The notes under the pieces were generated by a model. That model did no database searches. It had not been told where the DNA came from and saw only the letters and a program-made list of their open reading frames with translations. This document shows, piece by piece, positions 1 through 8,974 of a stretch of DNA of 32,513 bases; position 1 is the stretch's first letter, and the number at the start of each line of letters is the position of its first letter. This DNA comes from Rhizobium giardinii bv. giardinii H152 (GTDB taxonomy: Bacteria; Pseudomonadota; Alphaproteobacteria; Rhizobiales; Rhizobiaceae), in contig NZ_KB902694.1 in assembly GCF_000379605.1 (NCBI RefSeq), positions 456-32,968 of the forward strand, in the 5' to 3' direction. Both the position numbers and the translations under genes were made by a program.

Positions 1-245
1 CCAATTCGAGCCACATCGTGCCGGTGATCGTTGGCGATGCGGCCAAGTGCAAGTGGATTTCCGATCTCTTGCTCGACAATTGCGGCATCTATGTCCAGCC
101 GATCAACTATCCGACGGTGCCGAAGAAGACCGAGCGCCTGCGTATCACGCCGACGCCGCTGCATTCGGACGCCGACATCGACCACTTGGTCGGCGCGCTG
201 CACCAGCTCTGGTCGCGCTGCGCGCTGGCGAGGGCTGTTGCGTAA
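1..245 (+). CDS. hemA: 5-aminolevulinate synthase, C-terminal fragment
   Basis: This is the last ~80 residues of the PLP enzyme that condenses glycine and succinyl-CoA to 5-aminolevulinate, the first step of tetrapyrrole synthesis in alphaproteobacteria. The open frame runs from base 3 and reads [17 protein letters not shown] onward. It includes the family's [13 protein letters not shown] segment and the [17 protein letters not shown] helix, and stops at TAA 243-245. The gene is cut by the window edge, so start, active-site lysine and promoter are not visible. It converges on dxr with only 25 bases between the stop codons. A GC-rich hairpin with T tract follows directly. Family assignment is by recognition of conserved C-terminal motifs. 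Confidence 0.93.
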   Translation, partial: NSSHIVPVIVGDAAKCKWISDLLLDNCGIYVQPINYPTVPKKTERLRITPTPLHSDADIDHLVGALHQLWSRCALARAVA

Positions 246-270
246 GTTATGACTAACCTATTGAATTGAA

Positions 271-1476
271 TCAGGCCGCCGCTCCGGCGGCCTTTTCCTT
301 TTCGGCGATCGCTTCGGCGGCACGGGCGCGGGCTTCGCTGTCGGCGGCGAAAACGTCATCCATGGAGACGGCCGGGGCCACTGCCGTCATGCGGTCCATG
401 ACCGCCTCGGCGATGTCCGCCATGTCGAGGAAACCGATACGGCCCGAGACGAAGGCCTCGAAGGCGACCTCTTCGGCCGCATTCATGACTGCGCCCTGCA
501 GGCCGCCGCGCTCCATTGCCGTGCGGGCAAGACGCAGCGCCGGAAAGCGGACTTCGTCCGGCGCCTCGAAATCCAGCCTTGCGAGTTTGGCGAAGTCCAG
601 CCGATCGACATTGAGTTTCGTCCGCATCGGATAGGTGAGCGCATAGCCGATTGCGGTGCGCATGTCGGGACAGCCCAGCTGGGCGATCACGGAGCCGTCG
701 GTGTAGCCGACCATCGAATGGATGATCGATTGCGGGTGGACGACGACTTCGATCTGGCTTGGCGCCACATTGAAGAGATGCTTCGCCTCGATCATCTCCA
801 GAGCCTTGTTGAACATCGAGGCGCTGCCGATCGAGATCTTCAGGCCCATCGACCAGTTCGGGTGGGCGCGGGCGATCTCCGCCGTCACGCCTGCCATCTG
901 CTCGCGCGACCAGGTGCGGAAGGGACCGCCGGATGCGGTGAGCACGATCCGTTCGACGGCGTGGCGCTGATCGTCCTCCAGCGACTGGAAGATCGCGCTA
1001 TGTTCGCTGTCGACCGGGATCAGCCGTCCACCGCCTTCGGCAACCGCGCGCACGAAGAGATCGCCGGCGGAGACCAGACATTCCTTATTGGCGAGCGCGA
1101 TATCGGCACCGCGCTTGGCGGCCGCGAGCGTCGGCGCAAGGCCGGCGGTCCCGACGATGGCGGCCATCACCCAATCGGCGTTGCGCTCAGCGGCTTCGAT
1201 CAGGCCGCTGCGGCCGGCGGCGACTTCGATACCGGTGCCCGCCAGGGCCGATTTCAGGCTTTCGTAGTGCCGCTCGCTGGCAGTCACGGCGAGTTCCGCA
1301 CCTGTTGCCTTGGCCTGCTCTGCGAGCAGGTCGATGTTGCCATTGCCGGTCACGGCGGCAATCTCGAACGCGTCACGGCCGCCGAGCTGGTCAATGACGT
1401 CGAGCGTATTGGTGCCGATCGAGCCTGTGGAGCCCAGTATGGTCAAGCGGCGTTTTTGAGGTGCGCCGGAGGTCAT
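271..1476 (-). CDS. dxr: 1-deoxy-D-xylulose 5-phosphate reductoisomerase
   Basis: Dxr converts DXP to 2-C-methyl-D-erythritol 4-phosphate with NADPH, the committed step of the MEP isoprenoid pathway in the cytosol. The N-terminal nucleotide-binding motif GSTGSIGTNTLDV is intact. So are ANKECLVSAG, the metal/substrate loop DSEHSAIFQ, and HPQSIIHSMV followed by GCPDMR. From the ATG at 1476 the protein has 401 residues, the usual family length. An upstream in-frame ATG at 1506 would add ten residues (MKQEKQRDLA) that are not typical, and neither start has a strong Shine-Dalgarno. It is transcribed divergently from the META-domain gene and converges on hemA. The last codons double as the hemA terminator hairpin. 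Confidence 0.95.
   Translation of the reverse strand: MTSGAPQKRRLTILGSTGSIGTNTLDVIDQLGGRDAFEIAAVTGNGNIDLLAEQAKATGAELAVTASERHYESLKSALAGTGIEVAAGRSGLIEAAERNADWVMAAIVGTAGLAPTLAAAKRGADIALANKECLVSAGDLFVRAVAEGGGRLIPVDSEHSAIFQSLEDDQRHAVERIVLTASGGPFRTWSREQMAGVTAEIARAHPNWSMGLKISIGSASMFNKALEMIEAKHLFNVAPSQIEVVVHPQSIIHSMVGYTDGSVIAQLGCPDMRTAIGYALTYPMRTKLNVDRLDFAKLARLDFEAPDEVRFPALRLARTAMERGGLQGAVMNAAEEVAFEAFVSGRIGFLDMADIAEAVMDRMTAVAPAVSMDDVFAADSEARARAAEAIAEKEKAAGAAA
274..302 (+). terminator. Rho-independent terminator of hemA, inside the dxr 3' end
   Basis: A perfect 7-bp stem (GGCCGCC 274-280, GGCGGCC 286-292) with a 5-base loop is followed by TTTTCCTTTT. The T tract is only on the plus-strand side, so it should stop hemA transcripts. 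It lies within the last codons of dxr, which therefore encode the Ala/Gly-rich tail of Dxr. Confidence 0.8.
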
Positions 1477-1628
1477 GGCCAAGTCCCGTTGTTTTTCTTG
1501 TTTCATGCTAGGCTCTACAGGTGAACGCGGCCGTCAACAAGGGTAGTCTGAAAACCGGACGAAGCGATATGGTCGCGGTTGGCGCGATTCGCGGCAAACG
1601 GTGTCAATTCGGAAGGGCGAGATCCCAC

Positions 1629-2051
1629 ATGTTGAAACTTGCGCTGTTCCTCTCCTGCTCCTGTGTGCTGCTCGATACCGCCTCGGTATCGACCGTCGTT
1701 GCCAAATCCGTGCCGGCCGAACTCGTCGGGACATGGCTTGCCGAGGATATCGGCGGCGGCGGCGTGATCGACGACTTGCAGACGACGCTCGAAATCAACG
1801 ATGACGGCACCTATTCCGGTTTTGCCGGCTGCAATCACTACACCGGCACATTCAACCTGAAGACCGACGAGATCATCTTCGGCCCTGCCGGCACCACGCG
1901 CAGAACGTGCGTTCCGGCGGTGATGGATCAGGAAAGGAAGTTCCTCGATGCGCTGAAGAGCGGGCTTTCGTGGAGGACGGAGGGCACCAAACTGGTGCTT
2001 GCGAAACCCGATTCAAGCACCGCCTTGCAGCTTGCCCCGCGCCACTCATAG
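1629..2051 (+). CDS. META/HslJ-like domain protein, probably secreted
   Basis: The 140-residue product starts with a hydrophobic stretch (MLKLALFLSCSCVLLDTASV) that looks like an export signal, with possible cleavage after VVA. The rest matches the META/HslJ fold: a GTW opening, the FAGCNHYTGTF core, a threonine/cysteine segment (TTRRTCVPAVMDQE) and the terminal beta strand GTKLVLAKPD. Such proteins occur in the periplasm or outer membrane; the exact role is unknown. The ATG at 1629 was chosen because it puts the signal at the N-terminus and has GGAAGG about 12 bases upstream. The open frame extends back to 1521, but that part looks non-coding. It is divergent from dxr. Confidence 0.75.
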   Translation: MLKLALFLSCSCVLLDTASVSTVVAKSVPAELVGTWLAEDIGGGGVIDDLQTTLEINDDGTYSGFAGCNHYTGTFNLKTDEIIFGPAGTTRRTCVPAVMDQERKFLDALKSGLSWRTEGTKLVLAKPDSSTALQLAPRHS

Positions 2052-2233
2052 CGCGGTTTCGTTTTTCCCCGCTTCAAAGACGCTCCATCATTGTTTTCGA
2101 GCATTCCGGACGGAAAACCGTCTCGCACTTTTCTTGAATTGGCTTCGGTCCTAGACCAGCCGCGCGCGGCAGCTTTGCCGGTTCAGAGGGCGGTAACCGG
2201 CACCCGGATGCGGCGCGACGAGCCGCTGGCCGC

Positions 2234-3715
2234 TTAAAGTGGGTTTTCTGCCGGTTCAAGCACCGTCGCCTGCAGGCGCTCTGCAACGACGGAAGCGACG
2301 AAGGCCGCATGTTCCGTCACCTGCGGCAAGCCCATGAGTTCGCCGAAGGTGCCGCGTGCCAGCGGACCGGCAATCAGCAGCGACGGCGTCACGCCGACGG
2401 CGGGGCCGATGGCTTCGGAATTGCGGGTACAGGCAAGCCCAAGGCCGGTCGGGTCGAGTTCGAGATAGCCGCTCCCGGCCAATTCCGCGAGAAAGGGCTG
2501 GCTGGCGAGGATGCCGCCATGTCCGGGACCGGTGGTCACGACGACGGCATCATAGGTTCGCTCCACAGTCTCCCGGTGGCGGCGGAGGCGCAGCGCACAA
2601 CGGACAGTCTCATTCTCGACACCGGTGCCTGCGATCGACCCGGCAAGGATTTCAAGGCGGCCCTTAGCGATCGCCTCGTCCAGTGCCGCTTCCACCTGTG
2701 GCGCCACACGGAAGCGGTGGACATCCCAATAGGGCCGCAGGTGCCGGACGATGCGCCGCCGTTCCGCGATCGGCAGGATCTGCCAGATCGATTGGCCCTG
2801 CGCCCGCACCTGGTCGATGACGCCGTGCCAGGTGAGACCGGCTGCCGTTGCCTCACGAATGGCGTTGCGGACGTTCATCAGCAGGGCAGGGGCCGTGAAG
2901 GCTGGATCGGTCAGGAAATCACCGGTGGGATCTTGCGGAAAGGGCGCATGTCCCCGGGACCGCAGGCCGCGGCGGGAGATCGCCGTGATCGCGCCGGTGT
3001 GCCCCTTGAGTGCCAGCGATGCGATCACATCGGCAGAGGTCAGGCCGTTGCCGATGACCAGCACCCGGTCGGACGAGCGGATCGCGTCGAGCGCGCCTGC
3101 TTTCGTCGGGTCCGGCACGAAGCGCGGATGGTCCTTCAGCAGCGTCTGAAGCCCGCCCGGTGCCACCGGTGGTGGATGGCTGGTGGCGATGACGACGATA
3201 TCGGCCAGGGTCTCGCCGCCGCCCTCATCGACGAGGCACCAGCGCTGTCCGTCGCGCAGCAGATGCGCAACGGCTGCGCGACGATGCCGGACGGCGCCAT
3301 CGGCGATGAAAGGCTGCAGCATGGCATTGATATAGTTGCCGAACACGTTTCGCCGGGGAAAGAGATTGCCGTCCGGCCGCAGGGCATCGGCATCACCCGC
3401 GGTTGCCGAATGGGAATCGATCCAACGCAGGAAATGATCCGGCTCGTCGGTGAGAAGGCTCATGCGGGCGGCGGGGACGTTGATGCGGTGGGCGGGTTCG
3501 GCCGTGTCATAGGCGAGCCCCCTGCCGAGGCCGTCGCGCGGTTCGAAGACGATGATCTCCGGCGCCGGGCCGCGGTCCGCCTGCGCGAGATGGAACGCCG
3601 TGGCCGCGCCGGAGACGCCGCCGCCAATGATGGCGATCACCGGTCGGTTCGCTTTCGAGGCTGTCGATTCGCCGGGTGCTGACAGGGTCATCGGATTGAC
3701 GATCCATTGGTTCAT
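2234..3715 (-). CDS. FAD/NAD(P)-binding protein, YdhS/COG4529 type
   Basis: This 493-residue flavoprotein-like product has an N-terminal dinucleotide-binding motif, IIGGGVSGAATAFHL (about residues 29-43). Next is the family motif GLAYDTAEPAHRINVPAARM, and a second nucleotide-binding turn, VLVIGNGLTSADV, sits near the middle. This two-site architecture belongs to the poorly characterised COG4529 (E. coli YdhS) group; the substrate is not known and I do not assign one. ATG at 3715 has GGTGAG about 7 bases upstream. The gene is monocistronic as far as can be seen, ends facing the META gene, and has an AT-rich upstream region with a small inverted repeat. Confidence 0.8.
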   Translation of the reverse strand: MNQWIVNPMTLSAPGESTASKANRPVIAIIGGGVSGAATAFHLAQADRGPAPEIIVFEPRDGLGRGLAYDTAEPAHRINVPAARMSLLTDEPDHFLRWIDSHSATAGDADALRPDGNLFPRRNVFGNYINAMLQPFIADGAVRHRRAAVAHLLRDGQRWCLVDEGGGETLADIVVIATSHPPPVAPGGLQTLLKDHPRFVPDPTKAGALDAIRSSDRVLVIGNGLTSADVIASLALKGHTGAITAISRRGLRSRGHAPFPQDPTGDFLTDPAFTAPALLMNVRNAIREATAAGLTWHGVIDQVRAQGQSIWQILPIAERRRIVRHLRPYWDVHRFRVAPQVEAALDEAIAKGRLEILAGSIAGTGVENETVRCALRLRRHRETVERTYDAVVVTTGPGHGGILASQPFLAELAGSGYLELDPTGLGLACTRNSEAIGPAVGVTPSLLIAGPLARGTFGELMGLPQVTEHAAFVASVVAERLQATVLEPAENPL

Positions 3716-3738
3716 GACATCTCACCGTCGCCAATGCT

Positions 3739-3749
3739 TATAGTCTATA
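3739..3749 (-). promoter_or_regulatory. Possible operator upstream of the YdhS-like gene
   Basis: An exact inverted repeat TATAG-T-CTATA lies 24 bases upstream of the ATG in an AT-rich stretch. A TTGACC hexamer sits further upstream on the same strand and could be a -35 box. The regulator cannot be named; the short arm length makes chance a real possibility. Confidence 0.3.
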
Positions 3750-3854
3750 GTTTTTATCAATATTAGGCGGCGGTCAAGCCTGTAAGTTTTCGTCCCGTTT
3801 GCCGCGCAAAAGCAAGATATGATTTTACCCGAGGCGGTACAGTCAGGCTTTCAA

Positions 3855-4067
3855 TCAGGAATTTTCGTCGAGAGCACCGAGAACGCGGCGGAGCAATTCG
3901 TCCTCCTCCCACACGCCATGCCGGTAAAGGGTCAGCACCAGCGCTGCCACCGGATCGTTCGCATCGCTGTCGGGCGTTATGTTGCGGGCGACCTTGGCCG
4001 CGTCGAAGACCCGCTGACAGAGTTCAACGTGATGCGGCAGCATCGGCTCGTTGCGCCATTTCCTCAT
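3855..4067 (-). CDS. Small conserved-looking hypothetical protein (70 aa)
   Basis: The product reads MRKWRNEPMLPHHVELC at its start and ends ALDENS. It is predicted to be a soluble, helical, acidic-ended protein with no membrane segment; the family is not recognised. The ATG at 4067 is preferred because a purine-rich GGGGACAGGGGG stretch precedes it; an ATG at 4088 has no such signal. The even mix of hydrophobic and charged residues looks like a coding frame, and no competing frame here is better. No functional link to its neighbours is visible. Confidence 0.55.
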   Translation of the reverse strand: MRKWRNEPMLPHHVELCQRVFDAAKVARNITPDSDANDPVAALVLTLYRHGVWEEDELLRRVLGALDENS

Positions 4068-4258
4068 GCCCCCTGTCCCCCATCGCATCAGAAAATGCGT
4101 CTGCTCGGCGAAGCGTCATCCACGGCGACACAAGCGCGTCCCCTGAAGCTTGCATGCCTCGCGCCCGGCATGGGTGGCGGCCGAATATGGCGGTTTTCTG
4201 ACTGGAGAGATTCGCAAAGTGGATAGCGGCTGCGGCTTTTGTGGCAAATTGTGCAATA

Positions 4259-4396
4259 TCAGGTCGGCTCGGTTGCGGCGGCAGGATCCATCATCGGAAC
4301 CGAAGTGTTCAGATCGTTCCTGACATATTTGATCAAGAGGATGCTCAGGATCGAACCCACGATCACGAAGACGACGGCTCGCATGGTCATTTGCAT
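4259..4396 (-). CDS. Very small single-pass membrane protein (45 aa)
   Basis: The protein starts MQMTMRAVVFVIVGSILSIL and ends in a short polar tail, DPAAATEPT. Residues 7-22 form one clear transmembrane helix, followed by KYVRND, which suggests the tail is outside the membrane only if the N-terminus is in. AGGA lies about 9 bases before the ATG at 4396; a second ATG at 4390 is also possible. No larger ORF occupies this stretch on either strand. The function is unknown. Support is the Shine-Dalgarno plus the coherent hydrophobic pattern. Confidence 0.5.
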   Translation of the reverse strand: MQMTMRAVVFVIVGSILSILLIKYVRNDLNTSVPMMDPAAATEPT

Positions 4397-4501
4397 TGCA
4401 TTGTTTCCTGTTTAGGTGCTGTGCAAACGTATGGAGTGCGAGGTTGTTCCGGAAGGGCGGTCACGAGAAATAATCCGTTTTGGTGACTACTTCGTCCAGA
4501 T

Positions 4502-4819
4502 TTAAGGTGAGGCGCCCAAACCCGCATGAGCAAACAGGCATGCCGCGGCCAAGGCGAGACGCGCCGATGTGCCGAGCGCGGACTGGTTAATCACGACAGC
4601 CAATGCCACTCCGAGCGTAGTGATCGTAGCGCCAATGCCAATGCCATTGCCGCTGAATGCCATGACGGCCGAGGACAGGCTGATGGCACTGGCAAGCGCG
4701 GTGGCGGGCGATAGAAGGATGGCGTGGTCCGTCGTCGCCAGGAAAATCTGGCGGAACCGGCTGATGCTGAAGCCCATGGCAAGGCTCAGGAACAGGGCGG
4801 CGAGAAGTTCGGATGGCAT
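4502..4819 (-). CDS. Small multi-pass membrane protein at the end of the nitrate operon
   Basis: The 105-residue product has three or four hydrophobic segments (LLAALFLSLAMGF, a central Ala/Ser-rich pair, and a C-terminal LALAAACLFAHAGL). The middle segment contains the glycine-rich run GNGIGIGATITTLG. I do not recognise the family. The start ATG overlaps the cysG stop in a TGATG arrangement, so translation is probably coupled to cysG and the gene belongs to the same transcript. An alternative GTG lies one codon earlier. Position suggests a role in nitrate or tetrapyrrole metabolism, but that is inference only. Confidence 0.65.
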   Translation of the reverse strand: MPSELLAALFLSLAMGFSISRFRQIFLATTDHAILLSPATALASAISLSSAVMAFSGNGIGIGATITTLGVALAVVINQSALGTSARLALAAACLFAHAGLGASP

Positions 4820-6309
4820 CACACCGCCCGGGATCGGTGAGGGCCGTTTTCCGAGGTCGGCTTTCCGACCGGGCTCTCAACTTTGGACTGTGCCTGCGAA
4901 AAGGCCTGGCCGACGCCGATCAGGATCGGATTGTCGTCGCCTATACGCACTACCGCGTCCGCCAGATCGCCGACCGTGCCGATCCAGCGTTTTTCATTGC
5001 TGCGGGTGACCGCGCTCATCACCACGGCCGGGGTCGCGCCGTCCATGCCGGCGGCCAGAAGCCTGGCACGAATCTGACCGGCGGTTCGGCCGCCCATGTA
5101 GAAGATCGTCGTGGTGCGCGGTTCGGCCAGATTCTGCCAGTCGAGATGTTCGGGCAGGTTGCCGAGGCGCGAGTGACCGGTGACGAAGCGCACGGCCTGT
5201 GCGTGATCGCGATGCGTCAGCGATACGCCGAGACGGGCGGCCATGGCGCTGGCGGAGGTGATGCCGGGCACGACGTCGACGGGAATGCCCTGCCGTTCGA
5301 GACAGGCGATTTCCTCGCCGGCGCGACCGAAGATCATCGGGTCTCCGGATTTCAGCCGCACCACGCGCTTTCCGGCCTTGGCGAGCTGGATCATTATCGC
5401 GTTGATGTCTTCCTGCTTGCAGCTCGTCCGGCCGCCACGCTTGCCGACCAGCATGCGCTTTGCTTCACGGCGGGCAAGTTCCAGCACCTCGTCGGACACG
5501 AGATCGTCGAACAGGATGACATCGGCCGCCTGCAGCGCGCGCACCGCCTTGAGCGTCAAAAGCTCCGCATCGCCTGGGCCGGCACCCACCAGCGTCACGC
5601 GTCCGCTGCAGGATGTGTTCTTCGTGGCAATCCGCCCGGCGTCGGCAAGGAGGCCGGCTTCGGTTTCGGCCTCGGGTGCCGTGCCGAAGGCGCGATCGAC
5701 AAAATTCTCCCAGAAGGCGCGTCGCGGTGCGCCGGGGCCGACGCGTGCGTTGACTTTGTCCCGGATCGAATACGCCAGCGCCGCCCAGGATTTCAGGGCC
5801 GGCGGCAGCAGCGTCTCGATGCGTCGGCGGATCGCCTGGGCGAGGATCGGGGCGGCACCATCGCTGGAAATGGCGACGACGACGGGTGAGCGGTTGACGA
5901 TCGAACCGAACTGGAACTGGCAGTATTTTGGTTCGTCGATGACGTTGACCGGCACGCCGGTCCTGCAGGCCGCGTCGAAAAACGCGGCAGCGGCGCCATC
6001 GTCTTCGCAATCGGCAATGGCGATGGCCGCAGCTTCGAAGGATGAAGGCGACCATTGTTCCTTGTGATGCTCGAACCGGCCGTCGTCCTGCATCAGGGTT
6101 GCGAACGTTTCGCTCAGCTCTTCCGCATAGACGTGGACTTCCGCACCGCAGGCCGCCAGCAATTCCGCCTTCCAGGCTGCCGCATCCGATCCGCCGGCAA
6201 CGATGGCGCGTTTTCCTTCGAGCGCCCAGAAGACCGGCAACTTGGCGAGCGGTGCCATGCGGGCAGGGCGGGCGTTCCGGTCACTCGGCAGCAGCTGCAA
6301 GGCATCCAT
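4819..6309 (-). CDS. cysG: Siroheme synthase CysG (trifunctional)
   Basis: CysG makes siroheme from uroporphyrinogen III by two methylations, an NAD-dependent oxidation and iron insertion. Residues 1 to about 210 form the dehydrogenase/ferrochelatase half, with VAGGSDAAAWKAELL as nucleotide-binding loop and VNVIDEPKYCQFQFGSIV. Residues about 238-480 form the SAM methyltransferase half: VTLVGAGPGDAELLTLKA, the YDDLVS-equivalent FDDLVSDEVL, GKRGGRTSCKQ, and RLKSGDPMIFGRAGEE. The 496-residue length fits the fusion form. ATG at 6309 has AGGGG about 8 bases upstream and overlaps the nasA end by 29 bases, so coupling is likely. Its job here is to supply siroheme to NirB. Confidence 0.95.
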   Translation of the reverse strand: MDALQLLPSDRNARPARMAPLAKLPVFWALEGKRAIVAGGSDAAAWKAELLAACGAEVHVYAEELSETFATLMQDDGRFEHHKEQWSPSSFEAAAIAIADCEDDGAAAAFFDAACRTGVPVNVIDEPKYCQFQFGSIVNRSPVVVAISSDGAAPILAQAIRRRIETLLPPALKSWAALAYSIRDKVNARVGPGAPRRAFWENFVDRAFGTAPEAETEAGLLADAGRIATKNTSCSGRVTLVGAGPGDAELLTLKAVRALQAADVILFDDLVSDEVLELARREAKRMLVGKRGGRTSCKQEDINAIMIQLAKAGKRVVRLKSGDPMIFGRAGEEIACLERQGIPVDVVPGITSASAMAARLGVSLTHRDHAQAVRFVTGHSRLGNLPEHLDWQNLAEPRTTTIFYMGGRTAGQIRARLLAAGMDGATPAVVMSAVTRSNEKRWIGTVGDLADAVVRIGDDNPILIGVGQAFSQAQSKVESPVGKPTSENGPHRSRAV

Positions 6310-8938
6310 CGATGATCCCCCTGATCTCGGCGCGGCACGAGCCGCAATTGGTTCCGGCGTTCAATTCCTTGCCGACAGCCTCGACACTGTGACAGCCACC
6401 CCTGACGGCGGCGACGATCTGGTTGACGCCGACGCTGAAGCAGGAACAGACGGTCGCGCCGGGGTCCATGCGGCCGGCGCCGGGTCGCCCGGCAGCAACC
6501 GCAAACCGCTTGGCCATGTCGGCATGCCGGACGGTCAGTTGCTCGACCGCCCAGTTGCGCGCAACGGCAACCGGCTGGCGGGCGAGGAAGAGGGCGGCCA
6601 GCAAGCGGTCACCTTCGAAGAAGGCGAGCCGCAGGTCGCCGGTCTGGGCGTCGGCATAGCCGAGCGGCTCGATATGGTCTGGAATGCCGAGATGCGTCCG
6701 GCACCACTCCGACCAGCTCTCGGGCGCAGCATCTAACGCCAGTTCCAGCCGCCAGCCGCCATCGGCCCTTGCCAGGGCCCAGTAGGTGGTGTCGAGACCC
6801 TGCGGTTTGGTGGCGGAAACTGCAAAACCATAGTTTGCGACCTTCAGTCGCCGCGCCGCAATGGCGACGTTCTTCGAGGCCGGCTGACCGGAGAAGGGAT
6901 CGGTGATCGGGGCCACCACGGCGTCGATACGTGCCTTTGCGGCAAACTGATCGTTCCAGTGCATCGGCACGAACAGGCTGCCGCGAGCCTGTCGCTCGGT
7001 AACCAGGGCGCGCACCACGGCCTTGCCGTAGGGACTCTCGATCTCGACGAGGCCCGCGCTGGCGACACCGATTTCCATCGCGTCGCGCGGATGGATTTCC
7101 GCGAAGGGCTCGGCGATATGGGCGGACAGGCGGGCGCTCTTTCCCGTCCGTGTCATCGTGTGCCACTGGTCGCGGATGCGGCCGGTGTTCAGCGTCAACG
7201 GGAAGTCAGCGCTGGTGCGATCCGTGGCAGGAGCGTTGACGGCGACGAAACGCGCCTTGCGGTCGGCATGGTAAAAGCCGCCGTCGGCGAAGAAGCGGGT
7301 GGTTTGCACCTGCGAGGCGGCTGGCTGCGGCCATTGGAATGGGGCAAGCCCGTCATAGGCCGCACCGTCGATCCGCGCGTAGGCGCCGATATCGAAATCA
7401 CGACCGCCATCGTTTTCGAAGGCCGACAGGGTCGCGTGCTCGGCAAAGACGGTGGCGGCGCTGGGGAACGAGAACGCGTCCTCAAATCCCATGCGGCGGC
7501 CGACCTCGGCCAGCTGCCACCAGTCGGCCCTGGCTTCGCCCGGGGCGGGAAGATAGGCGCGCTGGCGGGAAATGCGGCGCTCCGAATTGGTGACGGTGCC
7601 ATCCTTCTCGGCCCAGCCGAGCGAGGGCAGAAGGACGTGCGCCAGCTTCGTGGTGTCGGTATCCTGCAGGACGTCGGAGACGACGACGAAGGGACAGGCG
7701 GCGATGGCGGCTGCAACGGCATCGGCATCCGGCATCGAGACCACCGGGTTGGTGGCCATGATCCAGAGCGCCTTTACCCGGCCGTCGGCGACGGCGCGGA
7801 ACATGTCGACGGCCTTGAAGCCGGGCCAGCGGGCGATGGCCGGCGATTGCCAGAAGCGCTGGACGCGGTCGCAATCCTCGGCATTCTCGATCGCCATATG
7901 GGCTGCGAGCATATTGGCAAGACCGCCGACCTCGCGTCCGCCCATGGCGTTCGGCTGACCGGTGAGGGAGAAGGGGCCCATGCCGGGCCGGCCGATGCGG
8001 CCGGTCGCGAGATGACAGTTGATGATGGCGTTGACCTTGTCCGTGCCGGAGGCGGATTGATTGACGCCCTGACTGTAGCAGGTGACGACCTTTTCCGTTT
8101 CCTCGAACAGGCGGAAGAACTGGCGCAACTGCATGGAGGGCAGGCCGGTCAATTCCATCAGTTCGGCGATGTCGAGGGCCGAGGCCGCGGCGAAAGCCTC
8201 TGCAAAACCAGTGGTATGCGTGCCGATATAGTTCTGGTCGATCGCGGCTGTGCCGGCAAGGTGGGCCAGCAGGCCCATGAACAGGGCTACGTCGCCATCC
8301 GGCCTGATCGCCAGATGCAGGTCGGCGATGTCGGCCGTCATCGTGCGGCGCGGATCGATGACGACGACTTTCATGCCGGGCCGCGCGGCCTTGGCGGCGG
8401 CGAGGCGCTGGTAGATGACCGGGTGGCACCAGGCGAGGTTGGAGCCGGTCAGGATGACCAGATCGGCAAGCTCGATGTCCTCATAAGTACCGGGAACGGT
8501 ATCGGCACCAAAGGCACGCCGATGGCCGGCGACGGAGGAGGACATGCAAAGGCGCGAATTGGTGTCGATATTGGCCGATCCGATAAAACCCTTCATCAGC
8601 TTGTTGGCGACGTAGTAATCCTCGGTCAGCAACTGGCCGGACACGTAGAAGGCGACCGAATCCGGGCCGTGCTCGGCGATGGTTTCGGAGAAACGTGTCG
8701 CGACGAGGTCAAGCGCCTCGTCCCAGTCCGCGCGGCGCCCGTCGATCTGAGGATGAAGAATGCGTCCGTCGAGATCGATGGTTTCGGCGAGTGCCGAGCC
8801 CTTGGAACAAAGGCGTCCGAAATTGGCGGGATGGTCCGGGTCACCCCTGACGCTGACTGTGCCGGCGTCATCGATCCTGGCGATGACGCCGCAACCCACG
8901 CCGCAATAAGGGCAGGTGGTTTTGGTTTCAGTGGACAC
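6281..8938 (-). CDS. nasA: Assimilatory nitrate reductase catalytic subunit
   Basis: NasA reduces nitrate to nitrite in the cytoplasm with a bis-MGD molybdenum cofactor. The N-terminal 4Fe-4S site is C9, C12, C16 (CPYCGVGC) and C44. The molybdopterin oxidoreductase core follows, with SSSVAGHRRAFG and SQGVNQSASGTDKVNAI. After the dinucleotide-binding domain the protein ends in a BFD-like [2Fe-2S] domain, with CSCF near residue 810 and NCGSC near 850. Many NasA proteins carry this extra domain, which may receive electrons from the reductase partner. I chose GTG 8938 because GGGGGGA lies 7 bases before it. The frame upstream runs into a repeat, so ATG starts at 8977 or 8956 are less likely. Length is 885 residues. 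Confidence 0.95.
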   Translation of the reverse strand: MSTETKTTCPYCGVGCGVIARIDDAGTVSVRGDPDHPANFGRLCSKGSALAETIDLDGRILHPQIDGRRADWDEALDLVATRFSETIAEHGPDSVAFYVSGQLLTEDYYVANKLMKGFIGSANIDTNSRLCMSSSVAGHRRAFGADTVPGTYEDIELADLVILTGSNLAWCHPVIYQRLAAAKAARPGMKVVVIDPRRTMTADIADLHLAIRPDGDVALFMGLLAHLAGTAAIDQNYIGTHTTGFAEAFAAASALDIAELMELTGLPSMQLRQFFRLFEETEKVVTCYSQGVNQSASGTDKVNAIINCHLATGRIGRPGMGPFSLTGQPNAMGGREVGGLANMLAAHMAIENAEDCDRVQRFWQSPAIARWPGFKAVDMFRAVADGRVKALWIMATNPVVSMPDADAVAAAIAACPFVVVSDVLQDTDTTKLAHVLLPSLGWAEKDGTVTNSERRISRQRAYLPAPGEARADWWQLAEVGRRMGFEDAFSFPSAATVFAEHATLSAFENDGGRDFDIGAYARIDGAAYDGLAPFQWPQPAASQVQTTRFFADGGFYHADRKARFVAVNAPATDRTSADFPLTLNTGRIRDQWHTMTRTGKSARLSAHIAEPFAEIHPRDAMEIGVASAGLVEIESPYGKAVVRALVTERQARGSLFVPMHWNDQFAAKARIDAVVAPITDPFSGQPASKNVAIAARRLKVANYGFAVSATKPQGLDTTYWALARADGGWRLELALDAAPESWSEWCRTHLGIPDHIEPLGYADAQTGDLRLAFFEGDRLLAALFLARQPVAVARNWAVEQLTVRHADMAKRFAVAAGRPGAGRMDPGATVCSCFSVGVNQIVAAVRGGCHSVEAVGKELNAGTNCGSCRAEIRGIIDGCLAAAAE

Positions 8939-8974
8939 TGGTATTCCCCCCGCCATGCCGGCGCCCGTGGCTTT

